Assembly (NCBI GenBank): GCA_034933685.1
Contig: JAYFNB010000025.1
Span: forward strand, 1-64,000
DNA: 64,000 nt
Origin: UBA8514 sp034933685
Lineage (GTDB): Bacteria > Bacillota > Clostridia > Lachnospirales > Anaerotignaceae
Direction: 5' to 3'
The position numbers and the translations under genes were made by a program. The notes beneath the pieces are model-generated. The model was not told the DNA's origin. It ran no database searches and saw nothing but the letters and a program-made list of their open reading frames with translations. Below, piece by piece: positions 44,913 through 53,176 of the stretch (positions within the stretch are counted from its first letter, which is position 1; the number at the start of each line of letters is the position of its first letter).

Positions 44913-45575
44913 ATGTTAAGTGAAGCTAAAATTGAATTTATAGAATTTATGATGAGTGCGGATGTACTTCGCTTTGGAGATTTTGTAACTAAGAGCGGGC
45001 GAAATACACCCTACTTTGTTAATACAGGTAACTACAAAACAGGTCGCCAAATTGCAACTCTTGCAAAGTTTTATTCTAAGTTGATTAAAGAAACTGTAGG
45101 CGAAGAGTTTGATGGAATATTTGGGCCTGCTTATAAAGGTATTCCTCTTGCAGCAGCAACAGCAGCAAATCTTGCAACTGAATATGATATTGATAAGCCA
45201 TATTTCTTTAACCGCAAGGAACCAAAAGACCACGGTGAAGGCGGAAGCCTTGTGGGATACAAACCTGTTGATGGTGACAATATTATAATTATTGAAGATG
45301 TAATTACAGCAGGAACTGCAATACGTGAAACAATGCCTGTACTTTTTGGAGCAGCTAAAGTTAACGTTAAAGATATGTTTATTTCTGTTAATCGTTGCGA
45401 AGTTGGTCAAAACAGTGATAAAACAGCAGTAATGGAAGTTAAGGAAGAGTTTGGTATCGAGGTTCATGCAATCATTTCTGTTAAGGATATTTACGAGTAT
45501 CTTAAAGAAAAAGGTACATATGGTGATGTTCTTGGGAAAATGGAAGACTACATGGCAAAATACTGCGTATTCTAA
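44913..45575 (+). CDS. pyrE: Orotate phosphoribosyltransferase
   Basis: A 220-residue PRTase joining orotate to PRPP. The PRPP-binding motif IIIEDVITAGTA lies near residues 127-138. It starts 24 nt after pyrD behind AGGAGG and ends the operon before a strong hairpin. All six steps to UMP are thus encoded here. Confidence 0.95.
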   Translation: MLSEAKIEFIEFMMSADVLRFGDFVTKSGRNTPYFVNTGNYKTGRQIATLAKFYSKLIKETVGEEFDGIFGPAYKGIPLAAATAANLATEYDIDKPYFFNRKEPKDHGEGGSLVGYKPVDGDNIIIIEDVITAGTAIRETMPVLFGAAKVNVKDMFISVNRCEVGQNSDKTAVMEVKEEFGIEVHAIISVKDIYEYLKEKGTYGDVLGKMEDYMAKYCVF

Positions 45576-45589
45576 AAAATTGTATAAAT

Positions 45590-45621
45590 AAAATCCCTGT
45601 GTGTATATTCACAGGGATTTT
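45590..45621. terminator. Terminator of the pyr operon
   Basis: AAAATCCCTGTG (45590-45601) pairs perfectly with CACAGGGATTTT (45610-45621). It sits between pyrE and the convergent DUF1836 gene and can act both ways. Confidence 0.85.
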
Positions 45622-45639
45622 GCTATATAATGGAGCAAA

Positions 45640-46221
45640 TTATTTAAACTTCATATCTAAAACTTTTTCAGCAAGTCTTTTTTCTGTGTTTGAAAAAATA
45701 GCCAAAATAAGCACAAGCAATATATTTTCTATGGTTTCAATGTTTTTCATAGATTGGTCAATGTCCAAAGCTTCTAAAATTTGCTTATTTGCCAAAGAAT
45801 GACCTAGTTCAGAGGTCTTAATACTTTTTTGTATAATAAGAAAATTACTGTAAACCACCTCAAGGGTTTTGGATTTAGCATTTGTTGTAAGCTCAGTTGT
45901 GATTGGTTTAAGCAAAATATCGATATCATTTATAGACAGCACACTTTTTAAATGATAGATAATAACCAGCAGCATCAGGTGATTTCTGTTATATTTCTTT
46001 TTTACTGGCGCAGGAAAAAGCTTTGCCTTTGCGTAATTATTTATCATTGTTTTTGTAAGTATTTTATCATCTTTACTGCGCTTATAGGCAGAAAGTTTTG
46101 TTTCCATAAATGTAGTAACCTGATCCATATATAGGTCTATATCGGGTATATCTGTCAATTCTATAGTATCGAGATTTGTTATTTCAAGTGCCAGCGTTTT
46201 TAATTCATCATTAAATTCCAT
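45640..46221 (-). CDS. DUF1836 family protein
   Basis: A 193-residue protein with the DUF1836 hallmarks IPDIDLYMDQVTTFME, LTKTMINNYAKAKLFPAPVKKKYNR and HLMLLVIIYHLKSVLSINDI. The NYAKAKLFPAP segment recalls a MerR-like helix-turn-helix, so a DNA-binding role is possible, but the function is not established. Its ATG follows the stop codon of the small upstream frame with no gap (TAA-ATG), so translation is probably coupled. Confidence 0.82.
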   Translation of the reverse strand: MEFNDELKTLALEITNLDTIELTDIPDIDLYMDQVTTFMETKLSAYKRSKDDKILTKTMINNYAKAKLFPAPVKKKYNRNHLMLLVIIYHLKSVLSINDIDILLKPITTELTTNAKSKTLEVVYSNFLIIQKSIKTSELGHSLANKQILEALDIDQSMKNIETIENILLVLILAIFSNTEKRLAEKVLDMKFK

Positions 46222-46362
46222 TTATGCCATCACTCCAAAAATATCGTTAATTCTTGTTGGAAATTCACCATTATCGGAGAATTCCTCAAACATGGGTATA
46301 ATTGTATATTCATTATCTTCTGTTTTTTCAGCAGAAGTATTCTTATTATCATTATTTTCCAT
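46222..46362 (-). CDS. Small acidic protein upstream of the DUF1836 gene
   Basis: A 46-codon frame starting at 46362 behind GGAGGCG (8-9 nt from the ATG). It reads MENNDNKNTSAEKT..., is acidic and low-complexity at first, then has a more ordered end (IIPMFEEFSDNGEFPTRIND). The stop abuts the DUF1836 start. The good ribosome site and exact junction argue that it is translated. I do not recognise it. Confidence 0.6.
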   Translation of the reverse strand: MENNDNKNTSAEKTEDNEYTIIPMFEEFSDNGEFPTRINDIFGVMA

Positions 46363-46536
46363 TTTCAACGCCTCCAAAAAACATTATATAGTATTTATAA
46401 CTATGTGTAAAGCATATTTCTGCATGGCAGGTAAGATTTCACAATTGTAGCAAATTAAATATTTCCAATAATATTGGTGAAAACTTTATCTCTCATTATT
46501 CTGAAAGTGAATACTATAGAAATAAAAGGGGAAAAG

Positions 46537-46935
46537 ATGATGTATACAAAGATTATAGACCCATATATATCTATTTACAATGGATATACAAATGAATTTA
46601 TTGCTAGTGGTAGATTTAACTTATTGCCTGAAACGGAAAATGACCTTTTAAGATTAGTTAATTATAATATTACACCAGAATCATTGCTGCTAATGAATTT
46701 ATATTTCTATCAGCAATCAGCTTCCTTTGATCCACCTAAGCTGGACCAACGAGCTCATCGTAAAGGAATTATAAGGGCAATTTTTGTGAACTCGCTTGGC
46801 GAACTAGTGCCAATTGAAATTCGTATTAGATATGATGCAATAGCTAGGGGAAATCTTTCTGGTAACCAAACCTTCTTTGATAGCGTTCAGTACGATAATA
46901 TTGTGGTTGATTCAGTGGAAGAAATAACTTACTAA
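46537..46935 (+). CDS. Hypothetical protein
   Basis: A frame of about 132 residues starting MMYTKIIDPYISIYNGYTNE behind AAAGGGGAAAAG. It is soluble, has no signal peptide, and is rich in Tyr, Asn and Ile; the second half (IIRAIFVNSLGELVPIEIRIRYD) looks like beta strands. Longer readings from 46474 have no ribosome site. It stands alone between the divergent DUF1836 pair and hemolysin III. Not recognised; the function is unknown. Confidence 0.6.
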   Translation: MMYTKIIDPYISIYNGYTNEFIASGRFNLLPETENDLLRLVNYNITPESLLLMNLYFYQQSASFDPPKLDQRAHRKGIIRAIFVNSLGELVPIEIRIRYDAIARGNLSGNQTFFDSVQYDNIVVDSVEEITY

Positions 46936-46982
46936 TATTCTTCTGGTCACAAAATTTTTAGAAAAATTTGTCTTATTTATTA

Positions 46983-47011
46983 TTTACAAATAAGAATAAA
47001 CGTGCTAATAT
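46983..47011 (+). promoter_or_regulatory. Promoter of the hemolysin III gene
   Basis: TTTACA (46983-46988), 17-bp spacer, TAATAT (47006-47011) with TGC before it (extended -10), about 57 bp from the start codon. Confidence 0.6.
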
Positions 47012-47067
47012 GTAGATATAATAACACATAGTTATAATAACTACATCTTGTATCGGAGGCGTAAAAT

Positions 47068-47736
47068 ATGGAAAATATTAATTCTAGAAATTTTTTTGAA
47101 AGGTTAAGAGACCCTGTAAGTGCGCTTACTCATTTTATTGGCTTTTTGGCAGCAATACCAGTACTTATAATATTAGTATTATATAGCTATAATGAAGCCA
47201 CAATTTACCACGTTGTGTCTTTTGCAGTGTTTGGTGCCTCTTTGCTAATGCTTTATGGTGCAAGTACAATTTATCATGCTCTTCCTGTTTCAGAAAAAAC
47301 GATTGCGGTTTTAAGGCGAATAGACCATATGATGATTTTTGTCCTGATTGCAGGCACATATACACCTGTTTGCCTTATAAGCCTAAGAGGTGTATGGGGC
47401 TGGACATTACTTGCGCTTGTTTGGGGCTTTGCATTAGGTGGAATTATACTAAAAGCAGTATGGTTTAATGCACCGCGGTGGCTGTCTACGGCTATTTATG
47501 TAATTATGGGTTGGCTTGTAGTAGTTGCTTTTTATCCGCTTGGTAAAGCAGTGCCTGTAAGCGGAATTTTAATGCTTTTAGCTGGAGGTATTGCATACAC
47601 AGTTGGTGCAGTTATATATGCATTAAAATGGCCTAAGCTAAATTTCAAGAACTTCGGTTTTCACGAAATTTTCCACTTGTTTGTGATGGTTGGTACTGCA
47701 TTCCATGTGGCATTTATGTTTATTTATGTGCTGTAA
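47068..47736 (+). CDS. Hemolysin III / PAQR-family membrane protein
   Basis: A 222-residue protein with seven predicted membrane segments. The PAQR motifs are DPVSALTHFIGF near the N-terminus, STIYHAL (His), RIDHMMIFVLIAGTYTP (His) and HEIFHLFVMVGTAFH at the end; the three His sites probably bind zinc. The name comes from a Bacillus cereus protein; most relatives are not haemolysins and may act on lipids. Monocistronic between a promoter and a terminator. Confidence 0.9.
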   Translation: MENINSRNFFERLRDPVSALTHFIGFLAAIPVLIILVLYSYNEATIYHVVSFAVFGASLLMLYGASTIYHALPVSEKTIAVLRRIDHMMIFVLIAGTYTPVCLISLRGVWGWTLLALVWGFALGGIILKAVWFNAPRWLSTAIYVIMGWLVVVAFYPLGKAVPVSGILMLLAGGIAYTVGAVIYALKWPKLNFKNFGFHEIFHLFVMVGTAFHVAFMFIYVL

Positions 47737-47747
47737 GTTTAGCTTAG

Positions 47748-47791
47748 AAATCACGCTGTATGTGAGAAAAATATCGCATACAGCGTGATTT
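47748..47791 (+). terminator. Terminator after hemolysin III gene
   Basis: AAATCACGCTGTATG (47748-47762) pairs with CATACAGCGTGATTT (47777-47791), extended by TGA/TCG-side pairs, and followed by a T-run. Confidence 0.85.
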
Positions 47792-47863
47792 TTTTATTTA
47801 TATGAGAAGTCATTCCAATTTTAAATTAAAATTTAGTAATTAGTAAAATATAGGGATTAATAC

Positions 47864-47891
47864 TTGACATTGTTCAAAATAATGCTATAGT
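47864..47891 (+). promoter_or_regulatory. Promoter of the MarR-ABC exporter operon
   Basis: TTGACA (47864-47869), 16-bp spacer, TATAGT (47886-47891). The predicted start near 47898 falls inside the first MarR-type operator. Confidence 0.7.
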
Positions 47892-47931
47892 AGTTAGGTA
47901 ACTAAATAATTGGTTAGCTACCTAACTACTA
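47888..47931 (+). promoter_or_regulatory. Double MarR/SlyA-type operator
   Basis: Two TTAG-N4-CTAA sites lie at 47894-47905 and 47914-47925, centres 20 bp apart, or about two helical turns. They sit inside a larger perfect inverted repeat, TAGTAGTTAGGTA (47888-47900) and TACCTAACTACTA (47919-47931). The SlyA/MarR consensus is of this form. The site covers the transcription start, so autorepression by the downstream MarR protein is expected. Confidence 0.78.
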
Positions 47932-47947
47932 TAAAAGGGGGAAAATA

Positions 47948-48397
47948 ATGAAAAACTGTTTAGAGAGCAGAATGAATGCTTTTGAGGTGGAATTTCATAA
48001 GCTGTTAAGGCTGAGAAGAGCAAGGCTTATGAGTCTTATTAATAATGTTGAATTATTTCCAGGACAAATACCAATACTTGCAATAATTGATGGAAATAAC
48101 GGCTGTACTCAAAAAGAAATAGGTGGGAATATGAAGTTTAAAGCAGCAAGCATAACTGATTCCCTTAAACGCATGGAAAAAGCAGGTCTTATAAATAGAG
48201 AACAAGATGACAAAGATTTGCGAATTACTCGAGTTTATATTACAGATGTTGGAAAAGAACAACTAGAAAAGGCAGTAAAATTTAGTCGTAACTTTGAAGA
48301 GATTTATTTTGCAGGCTTTTCAACAGAGGAGAAAGAAACACTTACTAGTCTTTTGAAAAAAATGAATAATAATTTAAAAATTGAAGGAGATGATTAA
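47948..48397 (+). CDS. MarR-family transcriptional regulator
   Basis: A 149-residue winged-helix dimer. The recognition region is CTQKEIGGNMKFKAASITDSLKRMEKAGLI (about 57-86) and the wing contains REQDDKDLRITRVYIT. It is the first gene of the exporter operon, with its own double operator in front and its stop codon directly followed by the ATG of the first ABC gene. It probably represses the operon until a toxic ligand binds. Confidence 0.92.
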   Translation: MKNCLESRMNAFEVEFHKLLRLRRARLMSLINNVELFPGQIPILAIIDGNNGCTQKEIGGNMKFKAASITDSLKRMEKAGLINREQDDKDLRITRVYITDVGKEQLEKAVKFSRNFEEIYFAGFSTEEKETLTSLLKKMNNNLKIEGDD

Positions 48398-50134
48398 ATG
48401 TTAAAATTGGCAAAATATTTGAAAAAATATATGATTTATGTTGTTCTTGCACCATTGCTTATGATAATTGAAGTTGCATGTGAACTTTTACAGCCAAAGC
48501 TAATGACAAAAATTGTAAACATCGGTGTTCCAAACGGTGACATTAGCTACATAATTAAAATTGGTGGACTAATGCTATTAATTGCAATTTTGGGTATTAT
48601 TGGAGGAATTGGCTGTCTTTATTTTGCAAGTCTTGCCAGCCAAAATTTTGGTGCTGATGTGAGGAAAGATTTATTTATAAAAACACAGCATTTTTCTTTT
48701 TCAAATATTGATAAATTCAAGACTTCATCACTTATTACAAGGCTTACAAATGACATTACTCAAATGCAGATGATAGTTCTTATGAGCCTTAGAATGCTGG
48801 TTAGGGCACCATTTTTGTCTATTGGTGGAATTTTTATGGCTTTTAGCATAAACAAAAAACTTACCCTTGTTTTTCTTGCAATCATACCTTTTGTTGCAAT
48901 AACAATTGCTGTTTTAATAAAGTATAGTTTCCCACTTTTTAAAGTGGTGCAAGATAAGCTGGATAAGGTAAATACCGTAATGCGTGAAAATTTATCTGGT
49001 GTACGTGTTGTAAAGGTTTTTGTAAGAAGGAAGCATGAAATTGAAAAGTTTGATAAAGCCAACGAAGACTATAGAGATACAACAATTAAAGCTTTCCGCA
49101 CTATTGTTTTACTTATGCCAGTTATGATGCTTGTTATGAACGGAGCAACTATTGCAATTATTTATTTTGGAGGCTTGCAGGTGGTTGCAGGTACTATGCT
49201 TGTAGGTGATGTTATGGCATTTTTAACATACCTTATGCAAATTCTTATGTCGCTTATGATGATTACAATGGTATTTATGGTTTTTTCAAGAGCAAAGGTT
49301 TCTGGTGACCGTATTATTGAGGTTCTAGAAACAGATATAGATATTGTTAATCCACAAAAACCTGTTTATGAACCTATTACAAAGGGTAAAGTTGAGTTTA
49401 GAAATGTAACATTTAAATATGAAGGTGGAAGTGGTGAGCCTGTACTTGAAAATGTAAACTTTATTGCTGAAGCAGGGCAAACTGTTGCAATTTTAGGCGA
49501 AACAGGTTCGGGAAAATCAACACTTGTTAATCTTATACCAAGGCTTTATGATGTTTTGGATGGAGAAATTTTAATTGATGGAACAAATGTTAAAGATATG
49601 GATTTAGCAGCACTTAGAAGTCAGGTTTCAGTTGTTTTGCAAGAGGCTATTTTGTTCAGCGGAACAATTAGAGATAACTTACTTTGGGGCAAGGAAAATG
49701 CTTCAGAGAAGGAAATCGTCTGTTCTGCCCAAAATGCACAGGCACATGACTTTATAATGGATTTGCCAGAAAAATATGAAACTGAGCTGGGACAAAAAGG
49801 TGTTAACCTTTCAGGTGGACAAAAACAGAGAATATCTATTGCAAGGGCACTTATTAAAAAGCCCAAAATACTTATTTTCGACGATAGTACAAGTGCTGTA
49901 GATATGCTTACAGAAAAGAAAATTCAAAAAGCACTTGCTACAGAACTAAAGAACAGCACAAAAATTATTATTGCACAGCGAATTAGTTCTGTCTTAAATG
50001 CAGACAAAATACTTGTGCTTGGCAATGGTACAATTGTTGCGGAAGGTACTCACAATGAGTTGCTTAAAAACAGTAAAGATTATCAAGAAATTTACTACTC
50101 TCAAGCAGGAAAGGAGGCAGTCATAAATGAGTGA
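48398..50134 (+). CDS. Heterodimeric ABC exporter subunit with degenerate ATP site
   Basis: A 578-residue half-transporter: six membrane helices (about 1-310) then a nucleotide-binding domain. Walker A is GETGSGKST and the signature is NLSGGQKQR. Walker B ends FDDST, with Asp where the catalytic Glu should be, and the switch His is Gln (IIAQRIS). This is the pattern of the partner carrying the inactive site in asymmetric exporters such as TM287/288 and BmrCD. It overlaps the second subunit by 8 nt. Likely a multidrug or lipid exporter; substrate unknown. Confidence 0.9.
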   Translation: MLKLAKYLKKYMIYVVLAPLLMIIEVACELLQPKLMTKIVNIGVPNGDISYIIKIGGLMLLIAILGIIGGIGCLYFASLASQNFGADVRKDLFIKTQHFSFSNIDKFKTSSLITRLTNDITQMQMIVLMSLRMLVRAPFLSIGGIFMAFSINKKLTLVFLAIIPFVAITIAVLIKYSFPLFKVVQDKLDKVNTVMRENLSGVRVVKVFVRRKHEIEKFDKANEDYRDTTIKAFRTIVLLMPVMMLVMNGATIAIIYFGGLQVVAGTMLVGDVMAFLTYLMQILMSLMMITMVFMVFSRAKVSGDRIIEVLETDIDIVNPQKPVYEPITKGKVEFRNVTFKYEGGSGEPVLENVNFIAEAGQTVAILGETGSGKSTLVNLIPRLYDVLDGEILIDGTNVKDMDLAALRSQVSVVLQEAILFSGTIRDNLLWGKENASEKEIVCSAQNAQAHDFIMDLPEKYETELGQKGVNLSGGQKQRISIARALIKKPKILIFDDSTSAVDMLTEKKIQKALATELKNSTKIIIAQRISSVLNADKILVLGNGTIVAEGTHNELLKNSKDYQEIYYSQAGKEAVINE

Positions 50135-51944
50135 TGATAGACAAAAAATGAGGGGCCCTATGGGTCCAGGTCACAACGCAATGATGAAACCGCAAAAAGC
50201 AAAGGACACAAAAGGAACGGCTATGCGCCTTTTAAAATACTTGGGAAAGCACAAAAGTAAACTAATAATAATTTGTATTCTTGTAATTATGTCAACCGTT
50301 ATGACCACCGCTGCAACTAGAATAATGGGAATTGCAATTGATGAATTTATTGGCAAAGGCAACATAAACGGGCTTATAAAGCTTTGCTTAATGTTAGTTG
50401 TACTTTATGTAATGGCAAGTTTTTTTACTTGGTTACAGGGTGTAACTATGATAAATATAGCCCAGCAGACTGTAGCCCAGCTAAGAAAGGAAGTTTTTGA
50501 CAAGCTTCAGAAACTACCTTTAAAATATTTTGATACAAATAGCCATGGAGAAGTAATGAGCCGTGTTACAAACGATGTTGATAATATATCAACTACACTT
50601 AACCAAAGCATTTCGCAGGTACTTTCCAGTATTCTTACAGTAGCATTTACCATTGTTGCTATGCTTTTGCTAAGCCCAGTACTTACCCTTGTAAGTATAC
50701 TTGTTATACCAGTAATGATAGGTTTAACTAAATTTATTACAAGCAAATCTCGTAAGCACTTTTCCACTAGGCAGAAAAAACTTGGAAAACTTAACGGATA
50801 TATAGAAGAAGTTATTTCAGGGCAAAAGGTTGTTAAAGTTTTTACCCGTGAGGAAAAGGAAATTGAGGAATTTAATGTTATAAACAAGGATTTACTTTCT
50901 TCTGGTATTAAGGCAGAAATATATTCTGGCGTAATTGGTCCTCTTTCATCAGCGCTAAATAATATGAGCTATGCACTTATTGCTGGATGTGGCGGACTTA
51001 TGATTGTTGCTGGATTTCCAATGTCGGTTGGTACAATTTCTGCATTTCTATCCTACTCAAAGCAGTTTACAAGACCTTTAAATGAGATTGCAAATCTTGC
51101 CAGCACCATTATGTCGGCTTTAGCAGGTGCAGAGCGTGTATTTGCTGTTCTTGATGAAAAAGAAGAATTAGCTGATGTTGACGATGCATATAACCTAAAA
51201 GATATTGAAGGTACTGTTGTTTTAGAGAATGTTAATTTCTCTTATGAAGAGGGAAATCCTATACTTAAAAATATTAATCTTTATGCAAAGCCAGGGCAAA
51301 CTATAGCCCTTGTTGGCCCAACAGGTGCTGGCAAAACAACAATAATAAATCTTCTTACAAGGTTTTATGATATACAAAGTGGAACTATTACCATTGATGG
51401 ACACAACATTAAGGATATACGACGTGACAGCCTTAGAGAGGCATTAGGAATTGTGTTGCAAGATACTTATCTTTTTACAGGAACAATAGAAGAAAACATA
51501 AGATATGGTAGGCTTGGCGCAACCTTTGAAGAAATTAAAGCGGCTTCTAAGCTGGCAAATGCACACGAATTCATTAAGCGCCTTCCAGATGGGTATAATA
51601 CAGTGCTTACAGATGGTGGAGGCAATTTAAGTCAGGGTCAGCGACAGATGATTAGTATTGCTAGAGCTATTCTTTCCGACCCAGCCATACTTATTTTAGA
51701 TGAAGCAACAAGCAGTGTGGATACACGCACGGAAATGAAAATACAAGAAGCTATGCATAATCTTATGCAGGGCAGAACAAATTTCGTAATTGCCCACAGG
51801 CTTTCTACTATTAAGGATGCAGATCTTATTGCGGTAATTGATGGCGGAAACATTATAGAACGTGGCAATCACCAGCAACTTTTAGAGAAAAAAGGTTTTT
51901 ACTATAATCTTTATATGAGCCAGTTTGCTGAACAAACAGCATAA
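50127..51944 (+). CDS. Heterodimeric ABC exporter subunit with catalytic ATP site
   Basis: A 605-residue half-transporter with an N-terminal Met/Gly/Pro-rich tail, six membrane helices and a nucleotide-binding domain. Walker A is GPTGAGKTT, Walker B ILILDEATS with a normal Glu, and the switch His is present in IAHRLST. The signature is LSQGQ instead of LSGGQ. In the dimer this signature faces the degenerate partner's Walker A, so one site is canonical and one impaired. Full length. Confidence 0.9.
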   Translation: MSDDRQKMRGPMGPGHNAMMKPQKAKDTKGTAMRLLKYLGKHKSKLIIICILVIMSTVMTTAATRIMGIAIDEFIGKGNINGLIKLCLMLVVLYVMASFFTWLQGVTMINIAQQTVAQLRKEVFDKLQKLPLKYFDTNSHGEVMSRVTNDVDNISTTLNQSISQVLSSILTVAFTIVAMLLLSPVLTLVSILVIPVMIGLTKFITSKSRKHFSTRQKKLGKLNGYIEEVISGQKVVKVFTREEKEIEEFNVINKDLLSSGIKAEIYSGVIGPLSSALNNMSYALIAGCGGLMIVAGFPMSVGTISAFLSYSKQFTRPLNEIANLASTIMSALAGAERVFAVLDEKEELADVDDAYNLKDIEGTVVLENVNFSYEEGNPILKNINLYAKPGQTIALVGPTGAGKTTIINLLTRFYDIQSGTITIDGHNIKDIRRDSLREALGIVLQDTYLFTGTIEENIRYGRLGATFEEIKAASKLANAHEFIKRLPDGYNTVLTDGGGNLSQGQRQMISIARAILSDPAILILDEATSSVDTRTEMKIQEAMHNLMQGRTNFVIAHRLSTIKDADLIAVIDGGNIIERGNHQQLLEKKGFYYNLYMSQFAEQTA

Positions 51945-52349
51945 AAAATTTTGGGAAAAGGATTAAGATACGCAGAAGAAACTAGAAAATATCGAATTGA
52001 CTCTAGTATGGTAATAAATAGACAAATGGGTTTATGGATTATCGGCACTGAAGACGCTAAAGGTAGACTAAGAAAAACTCAACTGATGTTTGGTTTGACG
52101 AGGCTCATTAGCTTGCATTAAGAATTCATGAAAAACTGACAGAACAAGACGAGTTTGGTGTGCATTTCAATGAGGCGTGTTAATGATTTTGTTAAATATT
52201 CATTTTCTATTAATTCAAATTTTATATGCATTAATATGCATAAATTTATTGACTTTTTTGTATTAACCGAACATAATATAAAAGAATATCCTAACGAAGT
52301 CAAGGCACTGCCTCATCTATCACGATTAATTTAAATAATAAGGTGAATT
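51945..52349. other. Intergenic stretch with a possible gene remnant
   Basis: About 400 bases without an intact gene. The plus strand from about 51961 reads as an open stretch (GLRYAEETRKYRIDSS...) of about 50 codons ending at 52121, without a start or ribosome site; it looks like a remnant, but I cannot name the family. Near 52210-52240 the sequence ATATGCAT occurs twice close together. TTGACT (52251-52256) with CATAAT 17 bp downstream could be the promoter of the racemase gene. Confidence 0.4.
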
Positions 52350-53087
52350 ATGAAAATATTTATTATAAATCCAGACTATGGAATGACAAAAGCTGAAATG
52401 GACGAAAGATGTAATGTATTAAAAACATATCTTGCACCTGATACCGAGCTTGTGATGGATTGCCTGCACACAAATGAAGTTTATATTGATTCTGCACTTG
52501 ATGTTGTTCTTGCTGGAAGCGAAATAGTTTCTATGGCAAAAAAGGCCGAGGAAAGCGGATTTGATGCTGTTGTTGTATATTGCTTAAGTGACCCTGCAAT
52601 AGATGCTTGCCGGGAAATTTTAAGTATCCCTGTAATAGGTGGTGGACAAGCATCTTACCTTGCTGCACTTACAGTAGGCAGACATTTTGGTCTTATTGTT
52701 ACAGAAAAAAACAGAATACCAGAGAAAAAACTTTTTGTTCATCAAACAGGAGTAGCTCCTGAAAGAGTTAGTTCCATTTCTGCAGTTGACTTAGGCGGTT
52801 TGGGTATTCGTCATGATATAAATCACACTATAAAATGCCTTGAACGCACAGCTAATGCTATGATTGCAAATGAGGGTGCTGAGGTTATTGTGCTTGGCTG
52901 TTTATCATTTCTAGGGATGGCGGAAAGTCTATCAAAGCTTATTGGAATACCTGTTATAGATTCCGCAGCAGCGGCAGTGGGCCTAGCTGAGTTTACCGCC
53001 AGACAAAAGCTTTCAAACAGTAAAAAAAGCTGGGCAGTTCCACCAAAGGGCTCTAGAAACTGGGAAGGCGGTAGGTTTATAATTTAA
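52350..53087 (+). CDS. Asp/Glu/hydantoin racemase family enzyme
   Basis: A 245-residue cofactor-independent racemase. The two catalytic cysteines of the hydantoin/allantoin racemase (HyuE) branch are at Cys78 (VVVYCLSDPA) and Cys184 (VLGCLSFLG), and the N-terminus IINPDYGMT matches that branch better than aspartate or glutamate racemases. It would invert the alpha carbon of a 5-substituted hydantoin, allantoin or similar compound. The neighbours are an amino acid importer and two hydrolases of the allantoinase/cyclic-imidase type, which support a cyclic-ureide role. The exact substrate is inferred only. Confidence 0.82.
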   Translation: MKIFIINPDYGMTKAEMDERCNVLKTYLAPDTELVMDCLHTNEVYIDSALDVVLAGSEIVSMAKKAEESGFDAVVVYCLSDPAIDACREILSIPVIGGGQASYLAALTVGRHFGLIVTEKNRIPEKKLFVHQTGVAPERVSSISAVDLGGLGIRHDINHTIKCLERTANAMIANEGAEVIVLGCLSFLGMAESLSKLIGIPVIDSAAAAVGLAEFTARQKLSNSKKSWAVPPKGSRNWEGGRFII

Positions 53088-53176
53088 ACTGCACTGTATT
53101 AACTTGAGTATTGTATATAGATATATTTATCTGTATTTCTAATATTAAAAATTTATTTTAAAGAGGAGATTATGAA

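Noticed and set aside
47068..47736. Haemolysin or virulence role for the hemolysin III protein
   Set aside because: The family is widespread in harmless bacteria and the PAQR motifs point to a membrane enzyme or receptor, so toxicity is not claimed.
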